DNA from: Chryseobacterium foetidum
Lineage (GTDB): Bacteria > Bacteroidota > Bacteroidia > Flavobacteriales > Weeksellaceae
Reading direction: 5' to 3'
Assembly (NCBI RefSeq): GCF_025457425.1
Contig: NZ_JAMXIA010000001.1
Coordinates: forward strand, 124,001 to 188,000
Length of the DNA stretch: 64,000 nt
This document shows, piece by piece, positions 41,222 through 49,839 of the stretch (the stretch's first letter is position 1; each line of letters opens with the position of its first letter). Both the position numbers and the translations under genes were made by a program. The notes below the pieces were generated by a model that saw only the letters and a list, made by a program, of their open reading frames with translations, had not been told where the DNA came from and did no database searches.

Positions 41222-41306
41222 AATTCTGGTATTAAGTCTGCAAATAAAAGAAATTTTTATCAAATATTGGTGAGTTTAATAATGAAATTAATAATTCTGC
41301 ATTACA

Positions 41307-41777
41307 TCACTCATCATCATCTTCATAGAGAAAATTAAGCTCATCGTCTCTTTGGACGTAATCCCTTGAGATCCCAGGCGGATTAAATAGTCCCCAGTCG
41401 TCTACAATAAAATGCTTTGGATTGAAACCTTCAACCCATTCGGCAAACAAAATCCTGAATTCTTCAACGAGTTCACGCACTATTTTATAATATTTAGCAT
41501 CCTCAAAACCAAACATCGCCAAGCAGTTGCCACCCACCATAATATCTCTTGCCGCTTTTCTGATAATGGCAGCATTTTCCATTTTAATGTCGTAGAGTTT
41601 TACAGCCTCCGCACCGGAAATTTTAGCCTGAATAATCATGCTGTCGCCCAGGAGATTGTGCTTTACATCCTGTAAATAATCATTATCTTCGGGAAATAAG
41701 GCAGTAATAGTTTTTAAAGCTTCATAAATTTCCTGAGATTTCTTGAATAACGGAGTGTTTCTTGAAGGTCTGTCCAT
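41307..41777 (-). CDS. Conserved hypothetical cytoplasmic helical protein
   Basis: A 156-residue soluble protein without a signal peptide. The N-terminal 110 residues look all-helical (LFKKSQEIYEALKTITALF, SMIIQAKISGAEAVKLYDIKMENAAIIRKAARDI), similar in general pattern to four-helix-bundle proteins. The tail is acidic with Asp/Glu repeats (NFLYEDDDE) after GLFNPPGIS. No family is named with confidence. It starts four bases after the stop of the SGNH hydrolase gene on the same strand, so the two probably share a transcript. Confidence 0.7.
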   Translation of the reverse strand: MDRPSRNTPLFKKSQEIYEALKTITALFPEDNDYLQDVKHNLLGDSMIIQAKISGAEAVKLYDIKMENAAIIRKAARDIMVGGNCLAMFGFEDAKYYKIVRELVEEFRILFAEWVEGFNPKHFIVDDWGLFNPPGISRDYVQRDDELNFLYEDDDE

Positions 41778-41781
41778 ATTT

Positions 41782-42438
41782 TTATTTCATAAAAGGTGTC
41801 ATTACAATTGTCCAGAGTCTGTAACCTTCCGGCGTCATGTGAAGCATGTCTTCCACAAAAAGTTCCTTTCGTACTGCCCCGTTTTTATCGGCCATAATTC
41901 TGGTGATATCTATAAATTCAGCATTTTTTTCTCTCCACATAAATTTGGCGATCTGCTTGTTGGCTTCTCTCATTTGAGGCCACAGATGCGCTCTGCTTGG
42001 TGAATATTTAATAGAGATAAAATCAACTTCGATTGTAGGGAATTTTTTGCGGATTTTTTTGTAAAAAGATTTAAACCTGTCAACCACAACATCAGCTTCC
42101 AGTTTGGAATTATCCGCAAAATCATTCTCGCCGCAGTAGATAATAATTTGTTTTGGCTGATAGGGTGAAAGTAAATCTTCAGCATAAAAATTCAAATCTG
42201 TCAGTCTTGAACCTCCGAATCCTCTGTTGATAATATTTTTACCGAGAAAATATTCGTTTACATCAGTCCATTTTGTAAAAGAAGAGCTTCCGATGAGTAG
42301 AATTGAGTTTTTAGGAGGTGGATTTTCCTTATCCTGTTTTTTAAATTCCTGAATTTCCTGCCAGTACATTGGTTTTTCCTCCTGAGCAAAAAACATAGCA
42401 TACGTCATCAGTAAGAATACCGAAAAAATCTTCTTCAT
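41782..42438 (-). CDS. SGNH/GDSL family hydrolase, secreted
   Basis: A 218-residue protein with a signal peptide (MKKIFSVFLLMTYAMFFAQ). The SGNH blocks are clear: block I LIGSSSFTKW with the nucleophile Ser, block II Gly in RGFGGSRLTDL, block III Asn in IIYCGENDFAD and block V DMLHMTPEGYRLW with the His. Such enzymes cleave esters, often acetyl or acyl groups on cell-wall or polysaccharide substrates. It would act in the periplasm or outside. It is upstream of, and nearly touching, the 156-residue helical protein gene. Confidence 0.9.
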   Translation of the reverse strand: MKKIFSVFLLMTYAMFFAQEEKPMYWQEIQEFKKQDKENPPPKNSILLIGSSSFTKWTDVNEYFLGKNIINRGFGGSRLTDLNFYAEDLLSPYQPKQIIIYCGENDFADNSKLEADVVVDRFKSFYKKIRKKFPTIEVDFISIKYSPSRAHLWPQMREANKQIAKFMWREKNAEFIDITRIMADKNGAVRKELFVEDMLHMTPEGYRLWTIVMTPFMK

Positions 42439-42501
42439 TTATTTTAAATTTTAGAAGCATAAAGGTAATAAAAAACTCCCAAAAGGCTCGGGAGTGTAGT
42501 A

Positions 42502-42963
42502 TTATCTTTTAAAACTAACGTATGTGAAGTCTGCCTTTGTATCTCCGTCATAATCGAAGTTTCCGGATTTCTGTTTTAATCTCAATTCTGTACTGCTGAG
42601 GATTACAACTTCATAAGGTTGTTTTCCGTTAGCTTTAAGATCCATAACCATTTCTTTGGTTTGCTCATCATAAGTAAATGTCCCTTCAGTGAGAAGTATA
42701 GAACATGTGTTTACATTTGATCCTGTGAATGTGTGAATTTTAATCTGATTGTTGGTGTTAAAATTAATTGTACTTTTTGCATCGCATCCCGTAGGTACCT
42801 CAGTATTTAAAACGGTTTTACCGTCAGCTCCCGATATAATTTCGGTTTTTTCTGTCTTCCAGTCACCTTTCAGCAAATCTAATTCGTATGCATAAATATC
42901 ATCATCTTTACAAGATGTAAGAGCTATTGCAGAAAAGGCAAATAAAAGTAGGTGTTTTTTCAT
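42502..42963 (-). CDS. Lipocalin-like lipoprotein, paralogue
   Basis: A 153-residue lipoprotein from the ATG at 42963 (MKKHLLLFAFSAIALTSC). As in the protein at 40778, the mature part starts with an LxGxW strand (LLKGDWKTEKTEI). Two Cys residues are in the same relative places (PTGCDAKSTINFNTNN and NVNTCSI), and a short acidic DYDGDTKADF stretch lies near the end. The two differ widely elsewhere, so the duplication is old or the copies evolve fast. Its function is unknown. Confidence 0.7.
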   Translation of the reverse strand: MKKHLLLFAFSAIALTSCKDDDIYAYELDLLKGDWKTEKTEIISGADGKTVLNTEVPTGCDAKSTINFNTNNQIKIHTFTGSNVNTCSILLTEGTFTYDEQTKEMVMDLKANGKQPYEVVILSSTELRLKQKSGNFDYDGDTKADFTYVSFKR

Positions 42964-43085
42964 TTTCACAATTTTAATAATATGCTAAAATATAAATAAA
43001 TTTGAAATATTTGTAATGAATATCAGGATTTTTGGTGTAATAGTTGTAAAAATCCCTGGTTGTATTTATTTCTAGTCTAAATTTG

Positions 43086-43685
43086 CTACTCGCAGCTCTT
43101 TTTTGAAGAGTAAATTCCGTTACTTTGAGACGTCGTTTGTCCGTTTTTTCTCTCGATGGTAACTAAAAAAGATTCTCTTACTTCAGGACATTTGTGTGAC
43201 TTAAAAGTTTTCAGATAAAAATTATTTTCATCTTTTTTGAATGATCCTCCTTCCGCATTGTTGATGTCGATAGAAAAACCATATGTGTTTACAATCAACA
43301 CAGCTTCAGCAATATTATCCACTTCTGCGATAAATTTCCGCAGGTCATTATCAGTTTTAAAGTATTCAGGTCTGTCATTCTTACATGCAATAATATAATG
43401 ATAGCAGTTTTCGCCTGAACATTTCTGAAAGAAACCTCTTTCAGGTATTGGTTCAAGAATAGTCATTGGTTCGGGATACTGACTTTCATACAGAACTGCT
43501 TTCTCATAATCAGAATGATTTGTAAAAACTTTCCAATACGACATATTTTCTGAAGGTTTAATGAACGGATAGAGATTTTCCGGTGTATCAAAAACATCAG
43601 GAATTTTTTGATAATTCTGCGTCTGCGAATTTTGGCTCAAAAAAAGCTGAGCAATAAGTAAAGTTATTAATCCCGATTTTTTCAT
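43086..43685 (-). CDS. Hypothetical secreted protein
   Basis: A 199-residue protein with a signal peptide (MKKSGLITLLIAQLFLSQNSQ). It contains four Cys residues in the mature part, including a FFQKCSGENCYHYIIACKND cluster and KSHKCPEV, and a final SCE; these probably form disulfides. No domain is recognised. It is monocistronic and divergent from the PEP carboxylase gene. Confidence 0.65.
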   Translation of the reverse strand: MKKSGLITLLIAQLFLSQNSQTQNYQKIPDVFDTPENLYPFIKPSENMSYWKVFTNHSDYEKAVLYESQYPEPMTILEPIPERGFFQKCSGENCYHYIIACKNDRPEYFKTDNDLRKFIAEVDNIAEAVLIVNTYGFSIDINNAEGGSFKKDENNFYLKTFKSHKCPEVRESFLVTIERKNGQTTSQSNGIYSSKKSCE

Positions 43686-43815
43686 AACTTATATAGAGTT
43701 GTGTTGATTCTGAAAATTAATAATTATAGATCAAATTGACAATGCAATCGTTTAAATTACGTTAAATTTAATAATTTTTAAATCTTAAACCTGTTAATTT
43801 TAGATATAAATCTAT

Positions 43816-43823
43816 TACTTTTG
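43816..43823 (+). promoter_or_regulatory. Putative -7 box of ppc, implying a leaderless mRNA
   Basis: TACTTTTG is an exact TAnnTTTG match that ends four bases before the ATG at 43828, so transcription would begin at or beside the start codon. The helicase gene at 39389 has the same geometry. Confidence 0.45.
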
Positions 43824-43827
43824 TTGT

Positions 43828-46362
43828 ATGATACACGACCAGCGCACAGAAAAATTCAGGCAGATTGTTGAAAATAAGTTTCAGATTTACAACTCACTTT
43901 TTATGAGTTTGCCGTATGATAAAATGACCAATATCGGGATGCTTCTTCCTTTTTTATATGAAGAAAGTAAGAATGGCTACGAAGCAGGAAAAACACCTGA
44001 GGAAATAGTTGAAGAGTTTTTTAAAAGCCATACAGACCTTCAGACGGAAGACCAAAAACTGGAGTTGCTGTTTAAAATCATCCAATATATTGAAAGACAG
44101 GTAGTTTTGTTCGATAGTATTGAGGATGCAGCTTTCCCGAGCCTTCACGCCGAAAACGATAACGGTACCGTGACTCATTTATATGAAAAGGCTGTGAACA
44201 ATTATGAGCTTGAAAAAGTGCGACAGAAACTGGACGATTTTAGTGTAAAAGTTGTATTCACAGCACACCCAACACAGTTTTATCCCAATTCTGTACAGAA
44301 AATCATTCACGACTTAAGAGCTGCAATTACTTCAGATTCAATTACCCAAATTGACACTCTGTTGCAACAGCTCGGGAAAACACCTTTCGTTAATAAAGAA
44401 AAACCAACGCCTATCGATGAGGCCTTAAGCATCATTACTTATCTAAGATTTGTTTATTACGAAACAGTAGGAGATTTGTTCACTAAAATCAAGAGAACTT
44501 TTTCTAATGAAGATTTTCAGTTGCACGAAGACCTTATCCAACTAGGATTTTGGCCAGGGGGCGATCGTGACGGAAACCCTTTTGTGACTGCTGAAGTAAC
44601 CAAACGAGTTGCATGTGAATTGCGTTCTGCCATTTTAAAATCATATTACAATCATTTGAAATTTGTCAGGAGAAGACTGAGCTTCAGAGGCGTTTCCGAT
44701 ATTTTACGGGATTTAAGCGAAATGCTGTATGATGCAATTTTTAAAGATCAAGAACTCAATGCAAGACAGATTCTCCAAAAAATTGATGAGGCAGAAGAAA
44801 TCCTGATGAAGCACCACAACGGACTTTTCCACGATATTCTTTTAGGATTTAAAGATAGAGTGAAAATTTTTGGAACTCATTTCGCAACTTTAGATGTGAG
44901 ACAGGACAGTAGAGTACACCAGCAGGTAATTGATACGGTTTATTCTACATTGTTTGGCAATGAAGAAGCTGATTACAAAATGAAATATTCAAAATTAATT
45001 GAAGTCTCAGATAAAATAGATGTAGATCAGTTTGAAGATATTGTAAAGGATACGCTTGAAACAGTTTGTCAGATCACGGATATTCAGCGTCAAAACGGTT
45101 TGAGAGGAATGAACCGCTATATTATTTCCAATTCTGATGATATAAAAGATGTGATGAATGTGTATGCATTTTTCAAGATTTGTGGTTATAAAGAAGAAGA
45201 TATTAAAATGGATATCGTTCCGTTGTTTGAAACCATGGAAGGTCTTGCCAACGCCGAATCTGTGATGACAGAACTTTATGCTCATCCAATCTATAAAAGA
45301 CATGTTGAAAACCGCGGACAACAGCAGACCATCATGCTTGGATTTTCAGACGGAACCAAGGATGGCGGTTATTTAAAGGCAAATTGGGAAATTTATAAAA
45401 CCAAAGAAGTTTTAACTTCAATTTCAGAGCAGAATAAAATTAAAGTCGTATTTTTTGATGGCAGAGGTGGTCCGCCAGCGCGTGGTGGTGGTAAAACCCA
45501 TGATTTCTACGCATCACAGGGAAAAACAATTGCCAACAATAAAATTGAGCTGACCATTCAGGGACAGACCATTACCAGTATTTTTGGAAACAAGGAACAG
45601 GCGACATTTAATTTTGAGCAACTTCTAACTGCCGGAGTAGAAAATGATGTTTTTAAAAGCAGTAAAAAAGATCTTACGGATGAGGAGAGAAAATTAATTT
45701 CAGAACTTTCGGAGATCAGTTTTAAAAAGTATTCAGATTTAAAAGCTCATCAGATGTTTGTGCCATATCTTCAGGAAATGAGCACGCTTCAATACTATGG
45801 AAAAACCAATATAGGAAGCCGCCCTTCCAAAAGGGGAAGTGGTAATGAACTGAAGTTTGAAGATCTTCGCGCGATTCCTTTTGTAGGATCGTGGTCTCAG
45901 CTTAAACAGAACGTTCCTGGATTTTTCGGTTTCGGTTTTGCGATGAATCAACTTAAAAAAGAAGGAAGATTTGATGAAATTAAACAATTATATGCGGGCT
46001 CTGATTTCTTCAAGACCTTAGTATTAAACTCAATGATGAGTATGAATAAAACCTATTTTCCGTTAACTTATTATATCAAAAACAACCCGAAATTTGGTGA
46101 ATTCTGGACAATTTTGTTTGAAGAATATCAGCTTTCAAGAGATATTATGCTGGAGCTTACAGGATTTACGATTCTTCAGCAGGAAGATCCGCTTTCCAGA
46201 AAGTCGGTGAAAATTCGTGAGAAAATTGTTTTACCACTTTTAAGCATTCAACAATATGCTTTAATGAAAATTCAGAAAGGCGAGGGCAATAAAGAAGCTT
46301 ACGAAAAGCTCGTGACGAGGTCACTCTTTGGAAATATTAATGCGAGCAGAAATTCTGCTTAA
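43828..46362 (+). CDS. ppc: Phosphoenolpyruvate carboxylase
   Basis: An 844-residue PEPC, making oxaloacetate from PEP and bicarbonate to refill the TCA cycle. The catalytic His147 is in VFTAHPTQ. WPGGDRDGNPFVT, GFSDGTKDGGY and the Gly-rich loop FFDGRGGPPARGGGKTH follow. The loop has Asp where many enzymes have His (FHGRGG) and Pro-Pro-Ala in place of the usual Ser/Thr-Val/Ile-Gly. The C-terminus ends RNSA, against the common NTG. It is slightly shorter than the usual 870-970 residues. It has its own promoter and terminator among minus-strand genes. Confidence 0.95.
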   Translation: MIHDQRTEKFRQIVENKFQIYNSLFMSLPYDKMTNIGMLLPFLYEESKNGYEAGKTPEEIVEEFFKSHTDLQTEDQKLELLFKIIQYIERQVVLFDSIEDAAFPSLHAENDNGTVTHLYEKAVNNYELEKVRQKLDDFSVKVVFTAHPTQFYPNSVQKIIHDLRAAITSDSITQIDTLLQQLGKTPFVNKEKPTPIDEALSIITYLRFVYYETVGDLFTKIKRTFSNEDFQLHEDLIQLGFWPGGDRDGNPFVTAEVTKRVACELRSAILKSYYNHLKFVRRRLSFRGVSDILRDLSEMLYDAIFKDQELNARQILQKIDEAEEILMKHHNGLFHDILLGFKDRVKIFGTHFATLDVRQDSRVHQQVIDTVYSTLFGNEEADYKMKYSKLIEVSDKIDVDQFEDIVKDTLETVCQITDIQRQNGLRGMNRYIISNSDDIKDVMNVYAFFKICGYKEEDIKMDIVPLFETMEGLANAESVMTELYAHPIYKRHVENRGQQQTIMLGFSDGTKDGGYLKANWEIYKTKEVLTSISEQNKIKVVFFDGRGGPPARGGGKTHDFYASQGKTIANNKIELTIQGQTITSIFGNKEQATFNFEQLLTAGVENDVFKSSKKDLTDEERKLISELSEISFKKYSDLKAHQMFVPYLQEMSTLQYYGKTNIGSRPSKRGSGNELKFEDLRAIPFVGSWSQLKQNVPGFFGFGFAMNQLKKEGRFDEIKQLYAGSDFFKTLVLNSMMSMNKTYFPLTYYIKNNPKFGEFWTILFEEYQLSRDIMLELTGFTILQQEDPLSRKSVKIREKIVLPLLSIQQYALMKIQKGEGNKEAYEKLVTRSLFGNINASRNSA

Positions 46363-46377
46363 AATTTTCCTGATAAT

Positions 46378-46419
46378 AAAACTGCCCTGAAAAAGTATAA
46401 ATTTCTTCAGGGCAGTTTT
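46378..46419. terminator. Terminator after ppc
   Basis: AAAACTGCCCTGAA (46378-46391) and TTCAGGGCAGTTTT (46406-46419) form a perfect 14-base stem with a 14-base loop, 16 bases after the ppc stop. The T tract is short. In the rest of the gap to 46593 I see only a weak 28-codon frame. Confidence 0.8.
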
Positions 46420-46593
46420 CAATTAAATTTAAAAACGATGCTGATTAATTACTTATTGAAAAAGGAAGATGAAAGTGGTACTTTTTTTGATTTATTGGTC
46501 GTGATAAAAACGCTTGCTAAATGAAATTAAAAGAAGATTCATTTTCTTACCTTTTCAAAATACACAACAATTTTAGAGTCACACTCAAAACTT

Positions 46594-46938
46594 TTACTTC
46601 TTAACTTTATCAATAATTCTAACCAAAATATACCTCACAGAAGACCTATCCGCAGGCACATTTTCTACTTTCTCCGTTCTCACTTTCAGTTCATATTCAA
46701 AACCAGGCTCGTAAGTAAAACCTTCGATGTTTGAATAGAAATTTTCCCAGCTGTCAGTAGCTTTTTCTCTAACCTGAAGGCATTTCATAGGGACGACACC
46801 GGTGCAGTCTTTGGTTTCTGAGCCGACAAACAGGGTTTTATCCGAAGAATTTTCAGTTGATGGATTTGCTGTACAGTTTAAAAGAATCAGTGAAAAAATT
46901 GTAAGGCAAGACCCTTTTATAATCGATAATGTTTTCAT
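46594..46938 (-). CDS. DUF4377-type lipoprotein
   Basis: A 114-residue lipoprotein from the ATG at 46938, with lipobox LILLNC. The mature part shows the DUF4377 pattern: a Cys and Gly followed by CLQVR (DCTGVVPMKCLQVREKATDSW), then FYSNIEGFTYEPGFEYELKVR, and a final strand. Domains like this are found beside HslJ/META-type proteins in envelopes; the role is unknown. It follows the DUF962 gene after two bases and is probably co-transcribed with it. Confidence 0.75.
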   Translation of the reverse strand: MKTLSIIKGSCLTIFSLILLNCTANPSTENSSDKTLFVGSETKDCTGVVPMKCLQVREKATDSWENFYSNIEGFTYEPGFEYELKVRTEKVENVPADRSSVRYILVRIIDKVKK

Positions 46939-46946
46939 GATCAATA

Positions 46947-47294
46947 TTATTTTGAATTTTGTTGTTCGGGCTCATCTTCTTTCGGTTGCGAAAATTTCTG
47001 TTTTCCTGATACAAGTTCAAAAAACAGTTTAAAATCTGAAATCAATGACCACAGAGGATATTTAAAGGTCGCAGGGCTGTTTCTTTCAATCACAGCATGG
47101 CTGAACCACGCAAAACCGTATCCAAAAAGCGGAACATACCAGAGAAATCTTTCTTTACCGGAGTAAATGACGTAACCAACGACAAAAAATACCAGCAGTG
47201 TGCCGATGAAATGGAAAATGCGCGTTCCTGTTTTGCTGTGTTCAGTGAGATAAAACTGATAGAATTCACTGAATGTTTTTATTCTCTCAGACAT
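46947..47294 (-). CDS. DUF962/Mpo1-like membrane protein
   Basis: A 115-residue protein with the Mpo1-like (DUF962) pattern: an N-terminal FYLTEHSKTGTRIFHFIGTLL block with two conserved His residues, and FAWFSHAVIERNSPATFKYPLWSLISDFKLF with a further conserved His, over about three membrane helices. Yeast Mpo1 is a 2-hydroxy fatty acid dioxygenase with these His residues binding iron. Whether the bacterial protein has that activity is not shown. It is in a tight minus-strand set with 47299 upstream (4-base gap) and 46594 downstream. Confidence 0.82.
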   Translation of the reverse strand: MSERIKTFSEFYQFYLTEHSKTGTRIFHFIGTLLVFFVVGYVIYSGKERFLWYVPLFGYGFAWFSHAVIERNSPATFKYPLWSLISDFKLFFELVSGKQKFSQPKEDEPEQQNSK

Positions 47295-47298
47295 AACT

Positions 47299-47904
47299 TT
47301 AGTATTTTAAAGTTCCGATCATATAGGTTTTTGAAGCGTTCAAAGCTTTTGAGCTTTCTGTTTTTTCTTTTACCACACCTTTATTCTGAATGTAACTTGA
47401 GTGGATAAAATATGTGTCTCTGTTCTCCCTTGTGATGAATCCTGTATGGAAATCGAGGCCGACGATGTAAACTGTGTTTTTCGGTTTGGAAAGGATATAT
47501 TTTTCCAGATCTTCTCTTTCTGTGAAGTATTTGATTTCACTACAGAGCTTTTTTATCATCACTGAGGAAGCCTGCTGTGCCAGATAAATCCTTTCAATTT
47601 TAATACCAAAATCGCTCAGAACGTTTGTTACAAAGTATCCGCAGGCGATAGTGCCGGATTGTGGAGTGCGGGTTGTCCCTCCAAAAGACCATCGGGTACC
47701 CTGCCAGTATTCCGGAATGTCATAATTGATATATCTGAAAAAGTAACTGCGTTTTTGAGTCTCAGTTTTTGATTTAATCTGAGCTAAAAAATCTTTATAA
47801 GAAACTTTTTCTATAGTGTTTTCCGTTGTGGAAGCACGAATATTTTCGGTCTTTTCACTGCATCCCAAAATCATCAGGACGAACAAAAAAAGTATTTTCT
47901 TCAC
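47299..47904 (-). CDS. Lipoprotein with papain/NlpC-like features
   Basis: A 201-residue lipoprotein (lipobox LMILGC). The mature domain has a Cys at the start of a helix after a Gly/Thr-rich loop (SGTIACGYFVTNVLSDFG) and a downstream His followed by a strand (VGLDFHTGFITRENRDTYFIHSS). This layout is that of NlpC/P60 and other papain-fold hydrolases, so I infer a periplasmic cysteine hydrolase. No family is assigned, and activity is unproven. It lies six bases after the stop of the amino acid permease gene. Confidence 0.6.
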   Translation of the reverse strand: MKKILFLFVLMILGCSEKTENIRASTTENTIEKVSYKDFLAQIKSKTETQKRSYFFRYINYDIPEYWQGTRWSFGGTTRTPQSGTIACGYFVTNVLSDFGIKIERIYLAQQASSVMIKKLCSEIKYFTEREDLEKYILSKPKNTVYIVGLDFHTGFITRENRDTYFIHSSYIQNKGVVKEKTESSKALNASKTYMIGTLKY

Positions 47905-47910
47905 CGGAAG

Positions 47911-49587
47911 TTAAGCTTGTCTGAGTTTGCTGTTTTTATAGCCGTAGAAGAAATAAATCACAAGACCGATTGCAAACCAAAGCCCGAACCAGAACCAGTT
48001 GTCATGGCTCATTCCTGTTAAAAGATAGAGACAGGAGCTCAATCCAATTAATGGAATGAGAGAGAAATTCTTAATAAATGTGAAAACACAGAGAATTAAA
48101 TTAATGATAATGAAAAAGAATATTGAAGCTCTGAATTCTCCTTCATTTGGATCTTTCCAGTCCATTAAATTTTCAAAAAATGCAGGCTGTAAATAATAAA
48201 ATCCAATTAAAGTTCCGATGAAAATAACAGGAAAAATAATCTTTCCATTGATGTAAGGGAGATGAAATCTGCCTTTAATTTTTTCTTTCGCAGGCAACAT
48301 CAAAACTCCGGCGCAAACCAATACGAATGCGAAAATAGTTCCAATACTGGTAAAGTCTAAGATGAAGCTTTTATCTGTAAAAAGAATAGGAATTCCCACC
48401 ACAATTCCTGTTACAATCGTAGCGAAAGACGGTGTTTTATATTTTGGGTGAACATCCTGAAATTTTTTAGGCATCAGTCCGTCACGGCTCATGGCATACC
48501 AGATTCTCGGCTGCCCCATTTGGAATACCAAAAGTACTGTCGTAATGGCAATAATCGCAATAAAAGAAACGGTAAGTTCCATCCACGCAACATTGGCATT
48601 GGTTTTTTCAAAAATAAACGAAAGCGGATCTCCCACACCGTCAAATCTTCTGTAATCCACCATTCCGGTTAAAACTAAAGTCAGTGCAATATAAATTACA
48701 GTACAAAGCGCAAGGGAAATAATCATTCCTTTAGGCAAAGTTTTCTGAGGGTCTTTTGTCTCTTCTGAAAGTACGCTCAGAGCATCAAAACCAATGTAGG
48801 CAAAAAATACTCCCGAAACAGCACTCATCACTCCGGCAAAACCGTTTGGCATAAATGAACTTACCTGTGTTTCAGGATTCAGGGGAGTCCAGTTTCCGGT
48901 GTTGATGAATTTATATCCTACCAGAATTACAAGAACGATCACGGCAAGTTTTAAAATTACCAAAACATTGTTGAAATTTTTACTTTCTTTCACTCCTACA
49001 AAGCAAAGCCATGTAATTAAACCATTGATCACCAATGCAGGAATATCGAGAATCATTTTTAAACCTCCAATTTCCGGAGCATTTATCCATGCGTTTAAGA
49101 GTTCTTTATTCGTCGACTGTGGCGTGCTGAAAAATGCTTTTTTTGCTTCGGTATAACTGCAGCTGAGATATTCGGGGATGTGAACGTCTAATCTTCCCAA
49201 AAAACTGGTGAAATAATCTGACCACGAGAATGCAACATAAATATTTCCGAAAGAATATTCCATAATTAATGCCCAACCGATAATCCAGGCTATCAGTTCA
49301 CCGAAACTTGCGTAAGCGTAAGTATATGCAGATCCGGCAGTAGGAATTCGGCTTGCAAATTCAGCGTAACAGAGTGCTGTAAAACCGCAGGCAAAGCCAC
49401 AGATGAGATACAGTAAAATTACTCCAGGTCCTCCGCGGAAAATAGCTTCACCCAAACTGCTGAAGCTTCCGGCGCCGATGATGGCTGCAATTCCAAAAAA
49501 AACAATGTCCCAAACTCCTAAAACACGGAGCAACGAAGTTGAAGTATCGGTTTCTGAATAGATCTTTCTCCTGAAAAGTTGACTCAT
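47911..49587 (-). CDS. APC family amino acid permease (cationic amino acid transporter-like)
   Basis: A 558-residue permease from the ATG at 49587 (MSQLFRRKIYSETDTSTSLLRVLG); a start 48 bases earlier would add an uncharacteristic hydrophobic tail. About 14 membrane helices are visible. The first contains the APC substrate motif GIAAIIGAGSFSSLG, and PTAGSAYTYAYASFGELIAWIIGW follows. The layout of a long periplasmic loop (around LDVHIPEYLSCSYTEAKKAFF) and 14 helices fits the CAT subgroup. It would import amino acids across the inner membrane; specificity is not readable. It opens a four-gene minus-strand series. Confidence 0.9.
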   Translation of the reverse strand: MSQLFRRKIYSETDTSTSLLRVLGVWDIVFFGIAAIIGAGSFSSLGEAIFRGGPGVILLYLICGFACGFTALCYAEFASRIPTAGSAYTYAYASFGELIAWIIGWALIMEYSFGNIYVAFSWSDYFTSFLGRLDVHIPEYLSCSYTEAKKAFFSTPQSTNKELLNAWINAPEIGGLKMILDIPALVINGLITWLCFVGVKESKNFNNVLVILKLAVIVLVILVGYKFINTGNWTPLNPETQVSSFMPNGFAGVMSAVSGVFFAYIGFDALSVLSEETKDPQKTLPKGMIISLALCTVIYIALTLVLTGMVDYRRFDGVGDPLSFIFEKTNANVAWMELTVSFIAIIAITTVLLVFQMGQPRIWYAMSRDGLMPKKFQDVHPKYKTPSFATIVTGIVVGIPILFTDKSFILDFTSIGTIFAFVLVCAGVLMLPAKEKIKGRFHLPYINGKIIFPVIFIGTLIGFYYLQPAFFENLMDWKDPNEGEFRASIFFFIIINLILCVFTFIKNFSLIPLIGLSSCLYLLTGMSHDNWFWFGLWFAIGLVIYFFYGYKNSKLRQA

Positions 49588-49671
49588 TAATAGTTTATTT
49601 GAATTGAAAAAAACAAATGTAATTAAATCTTTCAAAATATTACGTTTTTCTTAACATTTCTTAAGAGAAAG

Positions 49672-49780
49672 TTAATTAATTTTAAAAAATAATCCACAAA
49701 CTAACAATATGTTAAAACCCTTGGCGGAACAATATCTTTTTGATATTTTCGTTGGTAATTTGTGGATAAAAATTATCCCT
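49672..49780. other. Intergenic region with DnaA-box-like sites
   Basis: Between the divergent permease and TPR genes lie a 22-base A/T-only stretch (49672-49693), TAATCCACA (49690-49698, one base off the DnaA box TTATCCACA) and TGTGGATAA (49761-49769, a perfect box on the other strand). A small AATATC-TTTTT-GATATT hairpin lies between them. Genes run leftward on most of the left side and rightward on most of the right. It may be a replication-related site or a DnaA-regulated promoter. Confidence 0.35.
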
Positions 49781-49839
49781 GATTTTGAAAACCTAAACGC
49801 TTAATATTCAATACGGATCATTCAAAAATTTTGCAATTA

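Noticed and set aside
46438..46524. A 28-codon frame on the plus strand between ppc and the DUF4377 gene
   Set aside because: It has no recognisable similarity, no promoter box or ribosome site, and lies just after the ppc terminator. It is no longer than chance frames in AT-rich DNA.
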